Positions 8,973 through 18,200 of a stretch of DNA of 64,000 nucleotides are shown piece by piece. Below the pieces are notes generated by a model. The model saw only the letters and a list, made by a program, of their open reading frames with translations. It had not been told where the DNA came from and did not search any database. Location of the stretch: the NCBI RefSeq assembly GCF_014154935.1, contig NZ_JACEHH010000041.1:16395-80394 (forward strand). The letters are read 5' to 3'. The number at the start of each line of letters is the position of its first letter. Position 1 is the stretch's first letter. Made by a program: the position numbers and the translations under genes. The stretch comes from Stieleria mannarensis. Lineage in GTDB: Bacteria; Planctomycetota; Planctomycetia; Pirellulales; Pirellulaceae.

Positions 8973-9136
8973 TGCAGAGTCTCCCCAACTCGTTTCTGAA
9001 AACTGCCGCGGGCATGAGGATCTTTCTCATCCATTCGCGGCGAAACAACGAGTAATCGTACTACTCTGCCTGACTGATCCCATTCCACCCGATGGGAGAC
9101 GTCGAGTCAAGCAAAAAGCCAAATTTCTCTCCAATC

Positions 9137-9320
9137 GGGGTCTGTCCCCAGGCCTGGGAATCCCCGCAAACGAGAGAATCAGGGTCTGTCCCCAGGCAGA
9201 CCTGGGCGCCCCTCTTGAATCCCGGGTCTGTCCCCGGTGGTGGGAATGGGGATGGTGAGGTCGGGGTCTGTCCCCGTATGGGATAGAACCCGATCTGCGC
9301 AAGAGTTGGGGTCTGTCCCC
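9137..9320 (+). repeat. Right cluster of five GGGGTCTGTCCCC repeats (family R1)
   Basis: Cores at 9137-9149, 9182-9193 (AGGG variant), 9224-9235 (CGGG variant), 9263-9275 and 9308-9320, all in the same orientation with a period of about 40-45 bp. Flanks are G/C-rich and unrelated apart from local CAGG/CCTGGG inversions. They lie upstream (5') of the minus-strand RAYT gene and just upstream of the plus-strand sialidase-like gene, filling most of the gap 8973-9408. Confidence 0.85.
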
Positions 9321-9408
9321 GGGTGGGGAGTGGATTTGGTAGGGTGGCGGGGCTGGGGTTTTGGATCGCGGTTTTATTACGTGTTGCTGGTGGTGCAGCG
9401 GGAGTCCA

Positions 9409-10578
9409 ATGTTGGTGTTTTTGATGAAGCGGTTTGTTTTTGTTGTGTCGGTCATCATGGCGTCGGTGACCAGTGGATTGGTTGCCGAGGAAGCGAATCG
9501 GCAGGCGGTGGTGCTTCGGTTGCCTGCGACCCCGTCGAACCCGCGCAATAGCGAGGGCGATTTCGTGCGGCTGAAAGATGGCCGGTTGCTGTTCGTCTAT
9601 ACACATTTCACCGGCGGCGGTGGCGATCATTCTTCGGCGCATCTGGCCGGACGCTTTTCCTCCGACGACGGCAGGACCTGGGATGACGCCGACACGCTGA
9701 TCCAGGACAACAACGCCACTTGGAACATCATGTCGGTGTCGCTGCTGCGGCTGGCCGATGACCGTATCGCGATGTTTTATCTGAGAAAACAATCGCTGCA
9801 GGATTGCCGTCCGGTGGTCCGATTCAGCGATGACGAAGCGACGACGTGGAGTAAGCCGACGGAGATCATCCCCGAGTCGGAAATCGGCTACTACGTCTTG
9901 AACAACGACCGCGTGATCCAGCTACGCAACGTCCAACAACACAACGGACGTCTGATCGTTCCGGTCGCCCTGCACCACACGCCGGATCAAGAAAAACCGG
10001 ATTGGACCGGCAGCGTGATGTGCTACCTGAGTGATGATGCCGGAAAGTCCTGGCATCGAAGCAAAATCACCATGAAGGCCCGCGATCCAAACACCGGCCG
10101 ACGTCTGGTCGCCCAGGAACCGGGCGTCGTCCAGCTTCACGATGATCGCGTGATGATGTTCGTCCGATCCAACGCCGGAAGCCAGCTGATCAGCCATTCA
10201 CGCGACGGCGGTGACACCTGGTCACCACTGACCCCATCAACGCTTCAATCACCGACCTCTCCGGCAACCATCGAACGCATCCCGGAGAGCGACACTCTGG
10301 TCTGTGCCTGGAATGATCACGCGAACATCACGCCCGAACTGCGCGGGAAACGGACACCACTGTCGCTGGCCACCAGCCGTGACGGGGGCGAAACGTGGAA
10401 TCCTTCGATCACCCTGTTTGACAACCCCGACGGCTGGTATTGCTACACCGCCCTCGAATTCACGCCGGACGCCATCCTGCTGGGACACTGTGCCGGTGAC
10501 CGCACCAAAAACAACGGCTTGGCAGAATCTCAGATCACTCGCGTCCCATGGAGCAGTTTCGGCAACCTGCGCCCGTGA
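9409..10578 (+). CDS. Secreted sialidase-like BNR/Asp-box protein
   Basis: 389 residues from MLVFLMKRF. The start is supported by GGGAG 4-5 bases upstream; an ATG at 9424 is possible. A signal peptide (about residues 1-25, ending near GLVAEE) indicates export. The mature part is a six-bladed beta-propeller with five Asp-box/BNR motifs: SSDDGRTW, SDDEATTW, SDDAGKSW, SRDGGDTW and SRDGGETW. It probably belongs to the exo-alpha-sialidase-like family (planctomycetes have many), acting on host or algal glycans; the catalytic Tyr/Glu pair cannot be assigned by eye. Expressed alone, with the RAYT repeats upstream. Confidence 0.85.
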   Translation: MLVFLMKRFVFVVSVIMASVTSGLVAEEANRQAVVLRLPATPSNPRNSEGDFVRLKDGRLLFVYTHFTGGGGDHSSAHLAGRFSSDDGRTWDDADTLIQDNNATWNIMSVSLLRLADDRIAMFYLRKQSLQDCRPVVRFSDDEATTWSKPTEIIPESEIGYYVLNNDRVIQLRNVQQHNGRLIVPVALHHTPDQEKPDWTGSVMCYLSDDAGKSWHRSKITMKARDPNTGRRLVAQEPGVVQLHDDRVMMFVRSNAGSQLISHSRDGGDTWSPLTPSTLQSPTSPATIERIPESDTLVCAWNDHANITPELRGKRTPLSLATSRDGGETWNPSITLFDNPDGWYCYTALEFTPDAILLGHCAGDRTKNNGLAESQITRVPWSSFGNLRP

Positions 10579-10928
10579 CGGCGCGGCGTCCTGTCGCGTC
10601 GGTGGGGGTCAGGGGAGGGATGGCAGAATGATGGGGGCAGAACAACGGGGGCGCTTCGGCCGGCACCAAGCGGCTGATCGTGCGGAAGCGGGAATCGAAA
10701 GGAAGTCGGGATGGAAAGGTTCTGTGGATTTCAAGCTGGGCCACGGTGCTTTGACATCAGCGCCGCTCGTTTAAGTCTGACTTACGTCGGAGATCCATTT
10801 TCTGGTGAAGGCAGCTACGTTCGACCGGCGGACGGTCCGTTCGCGATCGGTCAGGCACAGCTTGATTAACAAGGAAACGCGAACCTCCAATTACGGCGGC
10901 CTGTCAGACGATCGCCGCACGCATCGCT
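10579..10928. other. Gene-free stretch with one copy of the GCTACGTT hairpin repeat (family R6)
   Basis: No gene recognised. At 10801-10823 a copy of repeat R6 reads TCTGGTGAAGGCAGCTACGTT. Its stem (TTTTC/GAAGG around TGGT) is held by G-T wobbles, weaker than in the copies at 14029-14057 and 38074-38098. The region 10600-10660 is very G-rich, with GGGGGTCAGGGGAGGG and a short GGCAGAATGATG-type motif. Confidence 0.45.
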
Positions 10929-11660
10929 TTAGTGTGGGGCATCGTTGGCGCGGACCAAATCGTCGACGAGTTGTTGTTCCATTTCAGCCTTCTTCGCTCG
11001 ATCGGGCATCCGCAGAATCGCGGCGGGGTGCCAAGTCGCGATCGTGCGCTCGCACCAATCGGTCGCGACGAACTGGCCACGTCGTTTGGAGATCTGAAAG
11101 TCACGCCCGAAAAGCGATTGCGCCGCCGTCGCTCCCAGGCAGACAATCAATTGCGGCTGGATCAGTGCCAGTTCGGCTTCCAACCAAGGCCGACACGCAT
11201 ACACCTCGCGTGCGTTCGGTTTCTGGTGCAGGCGACGTTTTCCTCGAACACCGGTCTTCTCGACAAATTTAAAATGCTTGACAACGTTGGTCACATACAC
11301 GGCGTCGCGTCGGATCCCGGCCCGCTGCAAGGCCTGGTCGAGCAGCTTGCCGGCGGGGCCGACGAAGGGGCGGCCTTGCCGGTCTTCCTGGTCGCCGGGT
11401 TGCTCTCCGACCAGCACGATGCGGGCGTCGACTGGGCCTTCACCGAAAACCGGTTGCGTCGCATGCCGATGCAGATCGCATGCTTGACAACATTGAATCG
11501 CTTCGCGCAGCGTTTCCAACTCCACATGCTCGGGCATGTAGTGCATCGCCGTCTCCGCAAAGCCCTCGTGCTGGTCGATCATCGACTCGACTCGCTCGGG
11601 CGCCTGCTTCAGCAGATCGTCGATCATCGCCGTTTCGGGCAGCGTCGGCCAATGACGCAC
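10929..11660 (-). CDS. UdgX-type uracil-DNA glycosylase
   Basis: 243 residues from a GTG at 11660. The family-4/5-like UDG fold is clear: C-x-x-C pair (CCQACDLHRHATQ), motif A GEQPGDQEDRQGRPFVGPAG, and motif B HPAAILR. The UdgX-specific insert KRRLHQKP carries the histidine that in characterised UdgX becomes covalently linked to the abasic sugar after uracil removal. It probably detects uracil in DNA. The GTG start overlaps the DUF4130 gene by 37 nt in another frame, while the conserved junction peptide of the fused family (KREMP-x-RxWxxLPE) is split between the two frames. This suggests an original single gene broken by a one-base deletion at 11661-11662. Confidence 0.88.
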   Translation of the reverse strand: MRHWPTLPETAMIDDLLKQAPERVESMIDQHEGFAETAMHYMPEHVELETLREAIQCCQACDLHRHATQPVFGEGPVDARIVLVGEQPGDQEDRQGRPFVGPAGKLLDQALQRAGIRRDAVYVTNVVKHFKFVEKTGVRGKRRLHQKPNAREVYACRPWLEAELALIQPQLIVCLGATAAQSLFGRDFQISKRRGQFVATDWCERTIATWHPAAILRMPDRAKKAEMEQQLVDDLVRANDAPH

Positions 11661-12340
11661 CGCATCTCACGTTTCATCGTCGCGACTTTCACGCGTGCCG
11701 GATTAAAGATCGAAGCATAGTACGTTTTCCACAATTCCTCGAGTGCATCGGCATCGGGCGCTTCACTGACCGAAACGCCGGGACCGTATTGCAAGGACGA
11801 CTGGTCCCAGGTCACTGATTCGTCTGGCGTAAGAATCGACCACGTCATCCCACGGAATCGGCGGCTAAAGAACGGGGCAACCAATCGGACGATGCGATGA
11901 TCGGGCCGGTGCCACGCGACGTAGTTTTCACGGCCGCTGGAATCGGCCACCTGACGAAATCGCACAAATGCCTTCATCTTGTGCGCATCGCGCGTGACCG
12001 CTTTGCGCATCTTCATCAGCGCGTCAACATCGTCGTCGGTGGTGATTTTCATCAGGTGGGGTTCGCCATGAGTCAGTCGCCACAACGCTCGATAGAGCAA
12101 ACTCCATCGTGACGCGTCGCGGTGACAGGCGACGATCTTGGCGAGTTCCAAAAACGATTTCGGAACTGTGAAGGTGTTCGGTGTGGGGACCGGCGTCGCC
12201 TCGTCTACGGTCGTTTCGAAGAGTGCGAGTTGCTGGTCGTCGGCGCTCCAACTGACTTGGTCGGGCGGCACGCCGGCCTCCAGAAGCCGTCGCGCCGCGG
12301 ATCGCCATTGGTCGTAGGTTTGGACTTTCAAGAATTGCAT
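11624..12340 (-). CDS. DUF4130 (TIGR03915-type) putative DNA repair protein, C-terminal UdgX part in another frame
   Basis: About 238 residues from MQFLKVQTYDQW; 27 upstream codons to 12421 are not conserved in character. Family hallmarks are SFLELAKIVACHRDASRWSLLY, DVDALMKMRKAVTRDAHKMKAFVRF, YVAWHRPDH, PFFSRRFRGMTWSILTPD and the terminal TMKREM. The family is usually fused to UdgX and adjacent to a partner radical SAM protein. Here the fused frame ends 12 codons after KREM with the unrelated tail RCVIGRRCPKRR. Inserting one C after the ATG of KREM would restore MPVRHWPTLPE and continue into UdgX. Either a natural frameshift, a coupled overlap, or a sequencing error. Confidence 0.8.
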   Translation of the reverse strand: MQFLKVQTYDQWRSAARRLLEAGVPPDQVSWSADDQQLALFETTVDEATPVPTPNTFTVPKSFLELAKIVACHRDASRWSLLYRALWRLTHGEPHLMKITTDDDVDALMKMRKAVTRDAHKMKAFVRFRQVADSSGRENYVAWHRPDHRIVRLVAPFFSRRFRGMTWSILTPDESVTWDQSSLQYGPGVSVSEAPDADALEELWKTYYASIFNPARVKVATMKREMRCVIGRRCPKRR

Positions 12341-12434
12341 GCTGCGATCCGAGTGCTTCGTTAACACTCGATTTTGGAGATGGGCGGCGCTTGTGGGCTC
12401 AGGACCGAATGGTAGGGGCATGAGTCGCAGCGCC

Positions 12435-12543
12435 GCGGAATTGCCGAAAGGCTAGACACCGACGTCCGGACACACTTGCTTGCGCTGCGTGCTTGTATTC
12501 AATCTCGAACAAGGTGGCGTTTTCCGGCTAAACCTCACCGGTC
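12435..12543. repeat. R5 copy A (minus) plus R7 copy 1, at the 3' end of the radical SAM gene
   Basis: At 12435-12463, read in reverse complement, is GGTGTCTAGCC followed by TTTCGGCAATTCC, the R5 family core. Next to it 12473-12496 reads CACTTGCTTGCGCTGCGTGC, matched by CACTTGCTGGCGCTGCGTGC at 14063-14086 (family R7). In both copies a segment with TCCGG-TAA/GCCT follows about 35 bases later, overlapping the 3' end of a minus-strand gene. Confidence 0.55.
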
Positions 12544-13781
12544 CGTGCGGATTGACCGGTGTCAAACAACATCAACTGCTGGTGTTTGGGTTTCGCACGG
12601 TCGCGAAGATCGACCTTGTCCAGATCGGCAAGCTTGGGGTTGTGATCGGCGGTCAACACAAAGTATTTGGCTCGGCTCCAAGCCACACGCAGTTTTTTTA
12701 GATCGTCGGTACGGAGGCTCTTGTAGCGGCGAATGCTTAGAATGCGTTTGACGTTTTTGGCGCCGATCCCTGGCACTCGCAACAACTCTTCGCGGCTGGC
12801 CCGATTCACGTCCACCGGAAAGAAATGTCGGTTGGCCAACGCCCAGGCAAGTTTCGGGTCGATGTCCAAGGCCAGGTTCTGGTCGGCTTCGGTGACGATT
12901 TCACTCGCGTCAAACCCATAGAACCGCAACAACCAATCCGCTTGATAAAGCCGATGTTCGCGGACCAGCGGCGGCGACTGGCCGGGCAAGCGGGCATCGG
13001 CGTGTGGGATAGGGCTATACGCCGAATAGTAAACGCGACGCAGGTTGTGGCCGTCGTACAACTGCGACGCGGTGTCCAAAATTGCGACATCGGGCGTCTC
13101 GGTCGCACCGACGATCATTTGGGTGCTTTGCCCGGCCGGCGCGAAGCGTGGCGGGTGCATGCCGGATTTCTGGTCGGCTTTGGTTTCGTCAATCTTTTGT
13201 CGGATACCTTGCATCGCGCCGACGATTTGCGTTTTCTTTTTTTCGGGGGCGAGCGTGTAAAGGTCGCTTTCGGTGGGAAGTTCGATATTGACGCTCAATC
13301 GATCCGCCCAAACGCCTGCTTCGTCGATCAGACTCTGCGACGCGTTGGGGATCGTCTTGAGATGGATGTAACCGCCATAGTGTTGCTGGGTCCGCAGCTT
13401 CTTGGCGACCGAAACCAATTGCTCCATCGTGTAGTCCGATGTTTGGATGATGCCCGAACTGAGGAACAATCCCTCGATGTAGTTCCGCTTGTAAAACTCC
13501 ATCGTCAACGAGACCACTTCATCGACCGTGAACCGGGCCCGCGGCGTGTCACTGGAGATGCGGTTGACGCAGTACTGGCAATCGTAAATGCAGTAGTTGG
13601 TCAGCAGGATCTTCAGCAGTGAGACACAGCGACCGTCCGGCGTGTAGCTGTGACAGATGCCCATCCCTTCGGTGCTGCCGATCGAACTGCCGGCGCGCGT
13701 CGACTTGGAGCCACTGCTGGCGCAGGACGCATCGTATTTGGCGGCGTCGGCAAGGACGGCTAGTTTTTCACGAACATCCAT
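12528..13781 (-). CDS. Radical SAM putative DNA modification/repair protein (TIGR03916 type)
   Basis: 417 residues from MDVREKLAVLADAAKYD, which is where the family begins; the 75 codons upstream run into repeat R8 and are discarded. The [4Fe-4S]/SAM site is NYCIYDCQYCVNR (CX3CX2C). SSGIIQTSDYTMEQLV and GGYIHLKTIPNA follow, then GQSTQMIVGATETPD. A C-terminal helix-hairpin-helix, VPGIGAKNVKRIL, suggests DNA binding. The enzyme is expected to generate a 5'-deoxyadenosyl radical; its substrate is unknown. It is consistently paired with the DUF4130-UdgX protein encoded just downstream, and is separated from the upstream Wadjet genes by about 340 bp of repeats. Confidence 0.9.
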   Translation of the reverse strand: MDVREKLAVLADAAKYDASCASSGSKSTRAGSSIGSTEGMGICHSYTPDGRCVSLLKILLTNYCIYDCQYCVNRISSDTPRARFTVDEVVSLTMEFYKRNYIEGLFLSSGIIQTSDYTMEQLVSVAKKLRTQQHYGGYIHLKTIPNASQSLIDEAGVWADRLSVNIELPTESDLYTLAPEKKKTQIVGAMQGIRQKIDETKADQKSGMHPPRFAPAGQSTQMIVGATETPDVAILDTASQLYDGHNLRRVYYSAYSPIPHADARLPGQSPPLVREHRLYQADWLLRFYGFDASEIVTEADQNLALDIDPKLAWALANRHFFPVDVNRASREELLRVPGIGAKNVKRILSIRRYKSLRTDDLKKLRVAWSRAKYFVLTADHNPKLADLDKVDLRDRAKPKHQQLMLFDTGQSARTGEV

Positions 13782-13850
13782 GGGTGGGGCGGCGGGCCTA
13801 AGATGAGACTCGAAGTGGAGCTTGGCGCTAGTATTCCGTGTCGCCCCAAG

Positions 13851-13953
13851 ATTCGGGTAAACCGGAGTGGAAACGACGTGAGGAGTCCTCGAAGCTGGCA
13901 ACCCGAATGGACTCGTCGCATCGTCCACGACCTGAAAATCAGGCTGCGGCGGA
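13851..13953 (+). repeat. Dispersed ~104-bp repeat, copy 2 (family R8)
   Basis: Full-length partner of 2736-2839 in opposite orientation, starting ATTCGGGTAA and ending GCGGCGGAG, with the shared GAGGAGTCCTCG centre and CGTCCACGACC block. It lies in the gap between the radical SAM gene and jetD. Confidence 0.6.
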
Positions 13954-14028
13954 GCATTGGCATGATAGAGATCCGCCAAGTGCGATGGAAACGTCGCAGT
14001 CCTCACCGGAAGGTGGGGGCTGGAGGGT

Positions 14029-14127
14029 CACGCTCTGGCGAGCGTCGCTACGTTGGGACTCACTTGCTGGCGCTGCGTGCTTGTCTTTTGTTCGATTGGG
14101 GACGAAGTGCCGCTGTCCGGTTAGGCC
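14029..14127 (+). repeat. R6 hairpin copy followed by R7 copy 2, at the 3' end of jetD
   Basis: 14032-14057 contains ACGCTC-TGGC-GAGCGT, a perfect 6-bp stem with a TGGC loop, followed by CGCTACGTTGGG (family R6). 14063-14086 is the R7 element CACTTGCTGGCGCTGCGTGC. The last bases overlap the jetD stop region. Read from jetD, these would sit in the 3' untranslated end of the Wadjet transcript. Confidence 0.6.
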
Positions 14128-15275
14128 AGGATCGAAACCAATAAGTCTATCGGCAGGTGTTCTTGCTCGATCCGCAAATTGCCCTTGCAAACCGCCGCGT
14201 AGCACGCTTTTTCCTCGGCATTCAGGTGGGTGAGTTCTTTCGGCTGCGCCCCGTTGCCGACGGTGGCTAAGTCTTGAAACCGCTCCAAAATGCTCCGATC
14301 CATCAACACACTCGTCACGCGGGGAAGCGATTGCCTCAGTCGGTCCAGGATGACGAACCCTTCCGCATCCAAGTCACCCCAATAGTACAGCGGATTGTTA
14401 TGCAGCCACTCGACGTCGGCCAATTGCGTGACACCGGCGCCCAATCCTCCCAGCGCGATGCTGCGGTCCATGTTCGGCAACGAGAGCAAGTTGATCTTGT
14501 TTTCGACGATCAAGGTTCGCGCGTCCGCAACCGGCAAACTCGCGAGCGACTCGGCCGGCAACGACAGTTCATCAAAGGCCAGACCGAGTTCGGACTGCAA
14601 CTGATCGTCCAACGTCCTGATCAAAAAATGCGGGCGGGCGTAGCGTAGCCCGTACCGCGGTTCAAATGCATCGTATCCGTAGCGATGGTCGATGGTGTGC
14701 GGCGGCAGAACGATGTCCAACCAGGTGGCCAGTCGCCGCCGATGGGTTTCCAGGAGTTTGGTGGAGACGGCCAGTGGCAGCTCGCGGGCGAAACAATCGG
14801 GGCGCGGGTGCGTTTGGAAATAGTCCACGATGTCCAACAACCCGTCCAGAACAGCGGCGATTTCCGGCAGCGTTTTCCAGTGGTTTCGCTGAACCAGCCA
14901 GGGCCACAATTCTGGTTTGCGGCGGCGCAGCGTCGCGACAGATTCCTGCAGCGTGTCCCATTGCGATTGGCATCCGGCCAGATGAACCAGATCGTCCATT
15001 GAATCAATCAAGATGGCGCTGGGGAACTGGTTCAACCCATACGTGCGGCTGCGACGCGATTCGTAGCACACCGTGTAACCGCGACCGGTGACGTCTTTGG
15101 ACGCTTTACGCAGTTGGTCGACTTGTTCGATTGCGGCCGCGTGGTCTTTGGAAAGCGACAAGTTGGCGGGCACGCGGTGTGGAAAGAACGTGTCGATTTC
15201 CTCCGACAACCAAGCGCCGACCGCTTTGGGGTAAATCCGTTTCGCTTTCTCGGCAATCGCCTCGGGCGTGATCAT
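14121..15275 (-). CDS. jetD: Wadjet nuclease subunit JetD (DUF3322-DUF2220)
   Basis: 384 residues. The N-terminal DUF3322 region (about 1-190) includes YESRRSRTYGLNQFPSAI. The C-terminal DUF2220 TOPRIM-like nuclease has the acidic Glu in LIVENKINLLSLP (about residue 255) and the DxD-type YWGDLDAEGFVILD (about 300). JetD is the subunit that cuts small circular DNA after the SMC complex has extruded it (known for Wadjet/EptABCD). ATGA overlap with jetC and the complete conserved gene order A-B-C-D fix the assignment. No truncation seen. Confidence 0.93.
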   Translation of the reverse strand: MITPEAIAEKAKRIYPKAVGAWLSEEIDTFFPHRVPANLSLSKDHAAAIEQVDQLRKASKDVTGRGYTVCYESRRSRTYGLNQFPSAILIDSMDDLVHLAGCQSQWDTLQESVATLRRRKPELWPWLVQRNHWKTLPEIAAVLDGLLDIVDYFQTHPRPDCFARELPLAVSTKLLETHRRRLATWLDIVLPPHTIDHRYGYDAFEPRYGLRYARPHFLIRTLDDQLQSELGLAFDELSLPAESLASLPVADARTLIVENKINLLSLPNMDRSIALGGLGAGVTQLADVEWLHNNPLYYWGDLDAEGFVILDRLRQSLPRVTSVLMDRSILERFQDLATVGNGAQPKELTHLNAEEKACYAAVCKGNLRIEQEHLPIDLLVSILA

Positions 15276-18200
15276 CCGTTTGCGTTTTCCTCGTCTCCGA
15301 CCGCGCGGTACTGCTGGGCGGTCAAACTGATCAGTTCGCTGCGATTGGTTTCGGGGTCTTTGATGATGTGCCCATACATCCCGACGTAGCTTTCGGTGAT
15401 TTTGGCTTTGGCGTCCAAAGGCGCGACGATCGCCAGTTGCAATCCGAATCGGGCGAACAAGTTGAGCGCGTACTTGGCCCTGGTGTCGTCGCTGCGGGAA
15501 AACATTTCGTCGACCATGACGAAATGAAAACGATCGCTTTCGGTTTCATCGGGTTGCAGATCATATTGGTACGCGATTGCGGCGACCAAGACCAAGAAGG
15601 CCAGTTTGCCTTTTTCGCCGCCGGATTGTCCGGTTCCGCCGTCGTAATAGCTGCCGGGGTTTCCCGTCGCGGCGTCGTATTCGCGGGCGGCAAAGCGGAA
15701 CCAGTTACGGACATCGATCACTTTTTCTCGCCAGCGTAGATTGGCATCATCACGCAGGCGGCCGACGAGTTTTTCGATCCGCCCGAACGTCGCTTCGTTG
15801 GCATCATCGGTCCCGTCCAGTGTGCCTTCCAGACAACCGGCCAGATCACGGCGGAAGTCACGAATTTCCGCATCGGTGGTGTCGCTCGGTTCGAGCCGCA
15901 TGTAGGTTCCCGGTCGCCAATCGAGTCGCCGCAGGGCTTCGTTGAGCACTTCGATTTTGCTGCGAATCTCCTCGCGTTCGTCTTCCAACGATCCGTGCAG
16001 CAGGCCAATTTCCTGCAACACTTTCTCTTTCAGTCGTTGTCGAAAACGGCGTTCATGACGCGGCAAGTCGTCTTGGATGATACGTTGTTGCAAGGTTTCG
16101 AAATCCGGCAACGACTGCGGCGTCGGGCTCAATTCGGATTCAAAGACCGGGAACTTCGTCAGCAATCGTCCCATCGCCCGGGTCAGGTCATCGCGGATGG
16201 GGCTGACGCGTTGTTCTCGCTGGTTGACCCCGGCTGACAGCTCATGAGTGACCTCGGTCGGCAACCGCCCCATGTTTTCGATCGTCAGTTTTCGATCACC
16301 CAGATGAGTTGTGATTCCTGCGAAGTGGACTTGTGCTCGTTCAAGGTCGCCTGCCTGGCGAGCGTCGGCCAGCGATTTGTCGACCGACCGCAGGGTGCGA
16401 TTGCCACTGTCGAGTTGGTGTTGGGTTTTGGATCGTTCGTCGAACGAGCGATCGCGATCGGATTCCAGGCCGTCAATTTCCGCCCGCACATCGGCCAACT
16501 TGATTTTCAGTTCCTTCACCCGGTCGTTGGACGCTTCCAGTTTCTCCTTTTCCAAACGCAACTGTGACGCATCAAATTCGTGGCGATGATCGTCCATGGC
16601 GTCGAAGTCGGTCATCACGGACAGTTCGTCCAGCACTGTCAATTGTGCGGTGGACTGGTCGCTGGATCGACGGAGCGACGCGATCTTGGATTCCATGTCC
16701 GCGATCTGGGCCTGTTGATCACGAATCGACCTTTCCAGAGCCTCGCGTTTCGGGCGGTTATCCCAGCCGAGGACGAAGTGTCGACGGTCGTCTTGGCGAC
16801 TGCGGTCATCCTTGGCATGTTGGCGATGGTTTTGTTTGACGTGTCGATGAATCGTCATCGCCCGGCGATTTGCCATCTGAAAATCGGCGATGGATTCGCA
16901 AGCCAGGTGGTCAAAGCGGTGCAGGATTTCACCGCGCACATAAGACGCCAGCGGATGATCATCGCGATAGTGCAGCATTTCCGGCAGCGACAGGTCGTCG
17001 GAAACCGGGCCGGCCGGCGGTGCCGTCGGGGCGACTCGGTCGTAGGTCAGTCGCAATCCGCGTCCGCGTGAATCGGTCAGACGTGTCCCATCGACGTATC
17101 CGGAAACCTTGGCGTATAGATCGTCGGGCACCAGCAAGGTCCGCGCGAACGAATGCAACACCTGCTCGATCGATGATTCCCAGCGGCTGTGGTCGGGATC
17201 AACGGCGACCAGTTCGGCGACAAAGGGTAACTCCGTCGGCGGCAGCTTGAACGCGGCACAGATCGCCGCGCGGACTTCAATGAACGCGTCGGGCAGGTTG
17301 CCTTTGCGGCGCCGTAATGATTCCAGTTCCCGCGCATCGTCATCGAACTGTTTTCGCAACACGCCCAACTCGTAATCGTAGCGACTGAGCTGGTCGGTGA
17401 TTTCTTGCCGCTGTCGCACCAAACTCTCATGTGTGTTCGCGATCGCTTGATGAGCTTTCTCCAGCTGCTGGGCGCTGCTAATTTCGAGTTCGATTCCCGT
17501 TTGCTGCAGTTTGGTTTGGAAGGCGAGTCGTTTTTCGCGTTTCGATTTCGCCTGCTGTTCTTCGGCGGCGATCAAGTCTGGCAGCCGCTGCAATCGGGCG
17601 CCGCCGCTGTGTGCGATCTCATGTTCCAGCCGGGCCGAATCATCGCGTTTGGTCTTCAGTGACGCGTCCAGCAACTCGATCTCCTGGTCCAGGTGTTCGA
17701 TTCGCAATTGCCATTGTTGGCACAGCGGACGCAGCAAATCGGCGATCGCGTTGTCAAAGAACAACGGCGCGGACTCGTGCTGATCACGGGCTTGTTGCAG
17801 TTGTTCGTTGGCGTTTCGATAGCGTTTTCCGGTCTTGATGATCGGCGCCAATAGCTCGGATTGTTGACGCACTTGAACGAGAGCACGGTGGGCTTCGCTG
17901 AGTTCGGCGAAGTGCTGCAGCAGACTGGAAACCTTGTCGTTCCACGGTTTCTTTTCCAGCATGTGGTCACGGATGAACTGATCCAGCCGCTGAACGTCCT
18001 TGACTGCGACGGTCTGGTTGAAGATGTCCATCGCTTTGGGACGAAACTTGACCTGCCGCTGGAACCAGCCGTGGTACTGCTTGTAGCTTTCGGTCACTTG
18101 GAAACCGCGATCGGACATCTCGGATTTGATGTCGCTGCCGGACTTCAGCCCGCCCAGGTCGGCGGCGATGCTGCGCGGCCGCGTGTCAAACCCGTAATAG

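Noticed and set aside
9137..9320. Five regularly spaced repeats as a CRISPR array
   Set aside because: Core is only 13 nt, spacing varies (39-45 bp), units are imperfect and the other copies are in the opposite orientation left of the transposase. No cas genes in the window. REP-type repeat is the better reading.
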